DNA of 64,000 bases, taken from Lycorma delicatula. Taxonomy: Eukaryota > Arthropoda > Insecta > Hemiptera > Fulgoridae. The translations under genes were made by a program, and so were the position numbers. The notes below the pieces were generated by a model. That model searched no databases and was not told the DNA's origin. It worked only from the letters and a program-made list of their open reading frames with translations. Below are positions 56,880-64,000 of this stretch, piece after piece. The DNA is taken from assembly GCF_047948215.1 (NCBI RefSeq), contig NC_134461.1:85370245-85434244 (forward strand). The letters are read 5' to 3'. Every line of letters starts with the position of its first letter. The first letter of the stretch is position 1.

Positions 56880-57160
56880 ATCTGATGCCAGGCTTATAAA
56901 GAAAAGTGATGAATGAAGTGGTTTTTCTATTGCCTTTTCCAGTGAGCATAATAAATACTATTGTGTATCAGCATGTTAACCCCAATGAAATGTAATATTC
57001 AGTCCTATAAGTTACACTTTCACTCTGTTCACTAGTGGAAATATTTGTTTAATGGTGAGAAAGTAAATCTCACTGATTGGTGACCCCTGTATCTCAGGTT
57101 CTTTAAGAATGTCACAACTGTAAGAGAGGTAGAATGTACAATGTAATGCAACAAATTAGT
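56880..57160 (+). repeat. Dispersed repeat family D, copy 1
   Basis: Shares with 61279-61590, in order, ATGCCAGGCTTA, a TTGCCTTTT block, AATATTCA.TC.TA, a CTGTTCAC block and a TCAGGTTCTTTA-like block. Divergent, unclassified, non-coding. Confidence 0.5.
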
Positions 57161-57843
57161 ATACTCCTTTTCTTCTAAAACGGTGTATTACATATAGACT
57201 ACTTCAACTTAGTTGGTAGAATAATTTTTCTTAATGCTGATTCTTATAGTCACATATAATTAAAAATAAAAATTGTCACTATATTAGATTTTTAATTTTT
57301 TTTCTTAAATTTTAACTAGACTATAATTTTTTTATTTTTACTTAACTCTCAGGAAAACTTAAACTGTCATGGCATAAAGTGCTTAATTCAATCTGGTTGT
57401 TATTTTGTGATATGGGAACAATAATAAATCATGATAATTTGCTTATTTGGTTCAGTTTTTTTATAAAACACAAATGTATAATGGAAAAAGAAAAAAAAAA
57501 TTTTATTGTGATAACATATTTTTTGATATTGTTATAAACAGAATTTTAGAATTTTATCTATAAGTGCATTTTTATCATAAACAGTACTGTATGGTACTTG
57601 AGATTATAATATTGTATCATTTGTGACTTCATTCTCATCTTTTGAATTCTTTCAATTATTATTTCATAATTTATTATTTTAAGCTCTTTTCAGTCAGAAA
57701 ACTGTATTAGGTGTTGTTAATTTTTAATCTATTAATAATCTATTTAAATATACAGATTGTTTGTTAAGTTTCATTTAATCTTTCTTTATTATTATAAAAG
57801 TTGATTAATTGGTTTTGGTTGTAATTTATATATTTTGTCAATC

Positions 57844-57870
57844 ATGTCTAATGACGATCTAAGTGAAAAG
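57844..57870 (+). CDS. Putative membrane protein, coding exon 1
   Basis: Nine codons, MSNDDLSEK, with an in-phase GT donor. Too short to be convincing alone; supported by the exon at 63451. Confidence 0.5.
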
Positions 57871-60800
57871 GTAAAATGATTACTTTTATTAATTAGTGTT
57901 ACTATCCAGTCTATGTATGTTGTATTTATGCTGCATTATATCTCCATGTTTAGTTTGATTAGTGAATTGTTGAAGACTGCTGCCTGTTATATTTAGATGC
58001 TTTACACACTATAATTAAACCATAAAAAAAGTTGGAAAATGTAGAATAAAATAATTGGAGTATTAATTTTGGACAAGAAAGAATATATATTAACAGTTAT
58101 TTTGGTAAACAGAGTCAAGATGTTTATTTTAGGGATATACCTTACATATCAATAAGGTTTGTTTTGGTTTTATGAAACCATTCCACTCCTCACTTTATCT
58201 GTAAACTTGGCAAGATATGCTTGTTTTCATGAGAATTCCCTATTCCAGTCTTGAAAATAATTCAGCAGTAGCTCCATTTTATACAAGATTGTCTAAAACC
58301 GTTTGGTTTGACCACCTAACATTGTAAATATAAAATACATAGATATTACATTTATACTTAGAAAGAAATAAAAAAATATTTTGTTTTGGTATCATAAACA
58401 TTTACTACTATTTTATAAGTTTATAAATGTTCATTCTGTAAATATAAGTAATGAATAAGGGTATATAAGATATGGTCTATAAAAGCACTTACATATGTTT
58501 TTATTAATTTTTTTTTAAATTTACTTTACATTATAGTGTTATATGATATACAGAATGTGATTATATCTAGAAATGCAGTATGTGATATGAACAAGTTAGT
58601 TATCATTGAGTACTTTGGTGTTTTTCATCAGTTACGTACAGTCTTTTTTTTTCTGTACATAAATTAGCAGTTGTATAAAGTTTTCTTAAAACGTTTATTA
58701 TAGATGTTAATGTTTCAAATGTTTGGTGTATATGAGAGTAGTTAAAATTTGAACATTTATGCCTAAATTTCCAATGTATCATTCCCAGATTTGACTTTAT
58801 TTAAAAAAAAACTATATTTATAGATGCTTGTTGGAATGCCAATATAAATATATGTTAGCATTCAGAAGGGTGTAGCCAGAAGAAGTGGGCTAGTATTTCT
58901 GCTATAAAAAAATTACTAGAAATTGTATATTTTTTTTTAATTATGGAAAAATATGTTAAGTAATTGAAAATTATGTTAAGTAATTGCCTATGCTGTAATT
59001 ATACAAATAAAAAGTGAGTAAAATTATACAATTTTTGATTAAGGAAAATGGATTGAGTTCAAGTTTAGTCCTATTTAAGGACAAATATTTTATCTTTGGT
59101 CAAGGATTGTAATTCTTGATTTTAAATGCTTCCTAATTACAAAGAAATTTAAAGCATTTGAACTAGATTGAAAAATGATGGAAAAAGTAAGCTTAGCAGA
59201 CAAAGTAAATGATGATAAAATACTAAAGAGAATGCATGAAATAAAAAAGATATTGGAAACAATATGGAGTAAAAAATGAAGTTGGATTGGAAATTTGTTG
59301 AAGAGATACTGTCTGTGCTGAGGGAACTTATATAGAATGGTTGAAGGAAAAAGAGGAAGGGATTAAGTAGAGAAGCTGAAATAAATGATATAGATATAGA
59401 TACATGAACACGGAAAGTTAATGTCGTGTGGAAATCTGTTGTATGGCACAGCACCAATTACTTAAGCCAAGAAAAATTTGTTTTAATTTAAAAGACTGTT
59501 AAAACTTTCTTAATGGGGTATGCTTTTCAGTTGAGGAAATTTGGTATTTATTTTGTGTTGCGCCTATCCAATATGTGTTTTGTTGAATTTATTGTAAATA
59601 TTATGTTTAGTGTTATACTTTTTATTTCTGGGCTTTACCCTAATTTCCTGTTAAAGAAGATTTATAAATGTTTTTTTTTCTTTTATATATATAAACATAT
59701 TTAACTATTTCAATGTAATAATGAAAAAGTATTTTTTATATTTGTATTTGTTTAAAATATTGTATGTAAATATTTATGTGATAAAGATTTTCCCTTGTTT
59801 TATCTAGAAGGTTTTTTAAGACTGGGTCCTTTGTGACATTTTTCACATGCTATAAATTTCTCTTTGTTCTCTCTCATAGGTTGTCATTCACAGGAAGGGC
59901 ATACAGCCATAAAAATTCTTCTGACTTCTATAAAAAAAGTAGTTATAAAAAGAAAAAAGTCATGAAAAAAATAACAGGTTGTATGAAGAAACTATTTCAG
60001 TGAGACATTAAAATAGATAACTGTATAAAATATGTCACACTTTGATAACAGTTCTCACTTATAAAATATGTTCACAAATTACTGTTGTTGGTTGTTTAAT
60101 TTGGTTTAATAACTGTTTGGAATTTTGAGAAATTTAATATCCTAATTATTTAGTTCATACTACTTCTGTATAACATTAAAGAAGGGTTATTCACAACAGC
60201 TTAATTTTTTAAAATAAATTTTACCTTTTTTTTTGTTACATTGGTTTTTTTGTTATCAAGACATTGACTAATACAAGTGTAGTATATCTAATCACATTGA
60301 TATATTTATTTTTTTATCTTTCGTAATTATTCATATGAAAAGTTTTATGGAATTTTTTTATTCTGTATTAATGGTTTTTTAATATTATCACCTGAAGTAT
60401 CTGACACATAAATTTTAATTTTTGTTACCTCTTATAGTTTTTTATGCATTTTTTTTTACAAAATTCACCTAACTTAAAAGATTCATATCCTGAAATTGTG
60501 ACTGAACCAAAGTAGATATTCTTTATACCTGACTGTTTCAATCGGAAGGTATTGTGTTTGGTTGTCGTGCTTCTTTGTGCTTTCATAATTTGACTATGAC
60601 TGTGACTATAACTGTTATTTAATGTTTTGTCTCAGTTGTACAAATGACACTTGAAGAAGAAAAGAAAATGCAGATTGTAGATGCCATTTTATTTAAACTG
60701 AAAACTGAAATTGTTGACAACTCAAAAAGCAGGCTGGCTAGTTAGTTTAATGGTTAGAATTCTAACATTTTGATCAGCTGGTTTTAATATAAGTGGTTTG

Positions 60801-63554
60801 GTGGGGCCTTGAACCACCAACCTCTTACACAAGAGAGGAGCTAACTATGTCACTTTGATGCACATTAAATTAATAAATGTGCTTTGAATATTGATTTTAT
60901 AACATTAAAATATTTTTAATTTTTATATTCGTATTAGGTGCTTTAATCATAATGATTTTAGGTACCTGACATACCCACCAGGATGGTCTAGTGGTGAACA
61001 CGTCTTCCCAAATCAGCTGATTTGGAAGTCGAGAGTTCCAGCATTCAAGTCCTAGTAAAGCCAGCTATTTTTACGGACTTAATACTAGATCGTGGATACC
61101 GATGTTCTTTGGTGGTTGGGTTTTAATTAACCACACCTCTCAGGTGGTCGAACTGAGAATGTACAAGACTACACTTCATTCACACTCATACATATCATCC
61201 TCATTCATCCTCTGAAGTATTATCTAAACTGTAGTTACCGGAGGCTAAACAGGAAAAAGAAAAAAAAGGTACCTGACATGAGTCACAAGTCACGCTCAAA
61301 ACTAACAGCCTCGAGACAACAAATATCCCATGCCAGGCTTACTAGGGAAAGAGTAGTTTCCTGTTGCCTTTTACATTAAGCCATATGTATTGTAAAATCT
61401 CAAACCTGCCAAAATGTGGGAGATATTCAATCTTACAAGTGATATCTACACTGTTCACCACAGAATTGGCTGTTTAGTAAATATCAGTACTTTCAGAGAA
61501 GGCAATTCTGACTAGTGCCTCTTCATACTTCAGGTCCTTTACTTACTTCACAGAAATAAGAATGACTAGAAATATAATATAAAGCAATAAATTAATAAAA
61601 TGAGATTCATTTTTCTGTTTTAAGTATCTACTTAAAAATATTGTTAATCATAATTGTGAATAATGATCATATTAATTTAATTGTATTGTATTTAAAAAAA
61701 AATTTTACATATGTATTATGAACAATTTTTATCCTCTGATAATTCAACGGCAAGCATTCTGTTTATTACTTTCTTATACTTCATACAAGGAAGTAATAAA
61801 CACTTCCTTGTACTTTGTACAAGGATATAGTATTGTAATCACAATACTTCCTTGTACTTCATACAATTGACTAGAGAAATTGAAGAGTGAAAAATTTTCA
61901 GATTTCAACGGAAATATCCATTTTTACCATCCCTGAATTAATTTTGACTAGTTTCAGTTTGATGTCTATATGTACATTTGTAGCTTGCATAACTCAAAAA
62001 TGATTAGCCGTAGAATGTTGACATTTTGGATTTAGAACTGTTGTAACATCTAGTTGTGCACCTCCCCTTTTGATTGCAATCGACTGGACCAAAAGTGTCC
62101 AAAAAAGCCCAAAATCAAAACAAAATCTGGATTTTGGACTTTTTCTTAACTGCAGTAATAAGTCCTCATTGAGAGATTCTCAATGATATATCATAAGTAG
62201 TACTTATATTCATTGGTTCCAGAGTTACAGCCAAATAAAATTTTAATTAATGATATATTTGGTTCTTACAAGAGGAAGGCACATTGGTTCGAGTCTGACT
62301 TTATTTCCTTATTTTTTTTTAACTTTTTTTTCCCATTTAAATATTTTGATTTATTAATAGTTAGTAAGATCTGATTGTAAAAAAATATAATAACATAATA
62401 TAATAATATTGTAAAAATATAATTCAATAATAAAATCAAAATCAAAAGTTATCAGTGAAATAAAATTTTATGTACTTTTAATTTAAAAAAATATGTATAT
62501 GTAATTTAATAGGCGTACAAGGAAGTTATGTGGTTACATCTGTTTTTTTTTTTATATAATTTTTTGTAGTAAGCCCGTAAGAGGCTACAGTAATCAACAT
62601 AGAATTGTCAGTTTTTTAATTTCTTACTTTTGGATGTTTCAGTTTTATGTTTGGCCCAGTATTCTTTCATTTTCTGTGACTAGTTGTTTACATTCTTCAG
62701 ACTACCTTCTATCAACTCTTCTGGTTTTTTCTGGAAAACCTTTATAATTTTGAATGTGTTTACTAGAAGAATGTATGCTTAATCATTTAATCTGTATTGT
62801 TTAATTCTGCAATTTCTTTTTAACTTCTTTCACTAATACAGAATTGGTTTTTAGTTTATTCTTTTTATCAAAAATTTATTTTGTCAGTTTACCTTTGTCC
62901 ATTCTGAAAATGTGCCTATAAAACTGTAAACATCATTTTTTAATTGTGTTTGAAATCCTTTCTATTCTGCAAAGTATTTCTTCATTTGTTCTATTTCTTG
63001 CTTCAAAGTTCTCATTTAGTTTTGGGCCATTTATCTTTCTAGCAATTTTTCCTCCTATCTTGTACAAGCTTTCAGCTAACTCTGTTCTATTATAGTTGAG
63101 AGTTTCTGATGCATATAAAGCTTCTGAAAGGGTCATTGCTTAGCAATGTCTTTTCTTTACATTCCAAGATGATGATTTCTTATTATAGGTATTCTTAGAT
63201 AGATGGAATGCTAGATTCATCTTTTCGATTCTTGTTTTTAATTTCGTTTTCTTCATTCAGATTATTGAAGATCCATTCCCTTAGACATTTAAACTGTTGG
63301 ACCCTTGAAATTTTGTCATTTTTGGTTGGGATCATTTTGGTTGCCTCCTTTATGTGTGTGAGAAACTTGGTTTTCTCTTAAGATATCTGTAATCCAATTT
63401 TTCCAGCTTGTAGTTGTAATTGTTATGTATTTAATGAATTTTTTTTTCAGGTGGATGAACTACAAATACAATTGTATATTGCAATGGCTGTTGGATTTTT
63501 TGGAATGATAATTTTACTTATTCTGGATATTATTCTGTTTGGGCTTGTAGAGAG
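57844..63554 (+). CDS. Putative small membrane protein, first two coding exons (continues past window)
   Basis: Exon 57844-57870 encodes MSNDDLSEK with a Kozak-compatible A at -3 and donor GTAAAA. Exon 63451-63554 follows acceptor TTTTTTTCAG in the same phase (0) and starts VDELQIQLYIAMAVGFFG. It continues with an uninterrupted hydrophobic stretch (about residues 16-39 of the predicted protein) and ends GLVE plus a split codon at donor AG|GTCAGT. The result is a short acidic N-terminus, then one transmembrane helix, suggesting a small single-pass or tail-type membrane protein whose remaining exons lie right of the window. I do not recognise the family. The strongest support is the phase match, clean splice sites and an amphipathic acidic start; it remains a prediction. 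The 5.6-kb intron contains LINE pieces, two SINEs and a MITE. Confidence 0.55.
59155..59420 (+). pseudogene. LINE RT C-terminal fragment
   Basis: Reads MEKVSLADKVNDDKILKRMH, then KKILETIW, a degenerate SWIGNLLKR and KRGRGLSREAE. This resembles the WxxKVxNExVLxRV..LIGHxLRH..KRGRGRP tail of endonuclease-RT LINEs. In the intron of the putative membrane-protein gene. Confidence 0.5.
60718..60830 (+). repeat. tRNA-derived SINE fragment (family E)
   Basis: GGCTGGCTAGTTAGTTTAA followed by TGGTTAGAATTCTAAC looks like a tRNA D-arm and A box. TGATCAGCTGGTTTTAATAT is a decayed B box, and GGTGGGGCCTTGAACC a body segment. No TSD found. Confidence 0.5.
60973..61266 (+). repeat. tRNA-derived SINE family A, complete reference copy with 12-bp TSD
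   Basis: Flanked by exact duplications GGTACCTGACAT at 60961-60972 and 61267-61278. The tRNA-like head contains A box TGGTCTAGTGGTGAAC and B box ATTCAAGTCCTAG. The middle part is GGTTGGGTTTTAATTAACC, and the tail GGCTAAACAGGAAAAAGAAA ends in an A run. This copy defines orientation for the copies at 2141, 4988 and 21731. Confidence 0.92.
61279..61590 (+). repeat. Dispersed repeat family D, copy 2
   Basis: Related to 56880-57160. Contains CATGCCAGGCTTACTAGG and TTTCCTGTTGCCTTTTACAT. The SINE at 60973 inserted at its left edge (the TSD continues into it). Confidence 0.5.
61785..62533. mobile_element. Non-autonomous TIR element (MITE-like), copy 2
   Basis: Same order of blocks as 3674-4335, with a longer version of the middle (AAAGCCCAAAATCAAAACAA). 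The left end shows several ACTTCCTTGTAC-type units in both orientations (61785-61870), and the right end reads GGCGTACAAGGAAGT. Non-coding. Confidence 0.75.
62575..63425 (-). pseudogene. LINE endonuclease-RT C-terminal fragment, minus strand
   Basis: Read right to left: TRIEKMNLAFHLSKNTYNKK near 63230-63170, then SSSWNVKKRH, SEALYASETLNYNRTELAE at 63127-63071, GGKIARKINGPKL, NRTNEEILCRIERISNTIKK ending at 62933, LQFYRHIFRMDKGKLTK, and a distal KMKEYWAKHK near 62660. This is the C-terminal part of a LINE with the ALYASE motif. Frameshifts and stops are present. It ends about 25 bp before the acceptor of the exon at 63451. Confidence 0.7.
63451..63554 (+). CDS. Putative membrane protein, coding exon 2 with TM helix
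   Basis: 34 codons plus 2 nt between a polypyrimidine-AG acceptor and GTCAGT. The hydrophobic core includes FFGMIILLILDIILFGL. Confidence 0.6.
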
Positions 63555-63589
63555 GTCAGTTTTATCGGATGTTATTGTTATTGGTGTAG

Positions 63590-63723
63590 AGCATTGATTC
63601 TCAAACATTTTTGCTCACTGCCCACATTGAGAATTAAAAATTTTCTAGCACCCTAAAATTTTTAAACTTACCAGCTGTTAAAATAATAATTACAATTGCT
63701 GTTTTTTAACAGCAATTGCAATT
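63590..63723. repeat. Possible hAT-type MITE end and nearby 16-bp hairpin
   Basis: AGCATTGATTCTCAAACATT resembles the CAGTGxTTCTCAA termini of many hAT elements. A 16-bp inverted repeat with one G:U-type mismatch, AATTACAATTGCTGTT (63688-63703) against 63708-63723, follows. No opposite terminus in the window. Confidence 0.35.
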
Positions 63724-64000
63724 AATTAATTTCTTTTTTTACTCATCTCTCTAACCCTCTTGGTTACAAAGTTAAAGTAGTTTGAATACAATCATTTTAT
63801 CATAAAATATATGTGTCCTTTTAATTTTTTTGTACTAATGTAGTAGGTATTTAATTTTACTTTGAAATATCAGGAGAACATAATATTTGCCTTTTTTTAA
63901 TCAGCCTTCCTATAGACCATTTGATCACCACCAGTTTTCTGTGGGTCTTCTAAGGAAAAGTACTGTTGAGTTAATGGGATTTCTGCAGTGTCTGCCATGA

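Noticed and set aside
59149..59457. 102-codon minus-strand frame
   Set aside because: Shadow of the plus-strand LINE C-terminal fragment; translation is low-complexity Ser/Phe.
1..64000. A novel multi-gene system (defence island, biosynthetic cluster)
   Set aside because: The window contains three dispersed eukaryotic genes without functional linkage, and otherwise decayed mobile elements; no clustered unknown genes support such a call.

Overview
This window reads as AT-rich nuclear DNA of an insect, most likely a hemipteran. The support is spliced, intron-rich genes with GT..AG junctions, animal orthologues (BCKDHA and TMEM267), and a dense, diverse set of arthropod-type transposable elements. 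The LINE, SINE and MITE consensus sequences resemble ones I associate with planthoppers and lanternflies such as Lycorma; that species-level hint is recollection, not something I could test. I see no prokaryotic operons, CRISPR arrays or viral genomes.

Three host genes are supported, all on the + strand. (1) The last six coding exons of the branched-chain 2-oxoacid dehydrogenase E1-alpha subunit (BCKDHA), from 3349 to the stop at 23434; the 5' exons lie left of the window. (2) A complete two-exon TMEM267 homologue, 44094-48730, 219 aa. (3) The first two coding exons, 57844-57870 and 63451-63554, of a small putative membrane protein that runs off the right edge and that I do not recognise.

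Most of the rest is introns and intergenic DNA filled with mobile elements. The BCKDHA introns hold a DDE transposase remnant, a gag-like LINE ORF1 piece, three tRNA-derived SINE loci (one a SINE inside a SINE), a MITE, a Jockey-like fragment, a mariner remnant, a piggyBac remnant and a full-length antisense RTE-like LINE with an intact 985-aa ORF and an 11-bp target-site duplication. The interval between BCKDHA and TMEM267 (23.4-44.1 kb) holds a mariner with TA duplications and three recognisable catalytic aspartates, an approximately 680-bp foldback, an R1-like LINE (-), a DDE transposase relic and a Penelope-like GIY-YIG fragment. Right of TMEM267 lie a 5'-truncated RNase H LINE, two transposase relics, and a TIR element (8-bp TSD) whose left arm was split by a second, truncated RTE copy. 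The third gene's intron contains LINE fragments, SINEs and a second MITE copy.

The host genes have no evident functional link. BCKDHA acts in mitochondrial catabolism of leucine, isoleucine and valine. TMEM267 is a poorly characterised multi-pass membrane protein. I found no convincing undescribed multi-gene system. The most unusual material is structural: several perfect short-loop palindromes, a long foldback, nested insertions whose order can be read from their target duplications, and a potentially active LINE.
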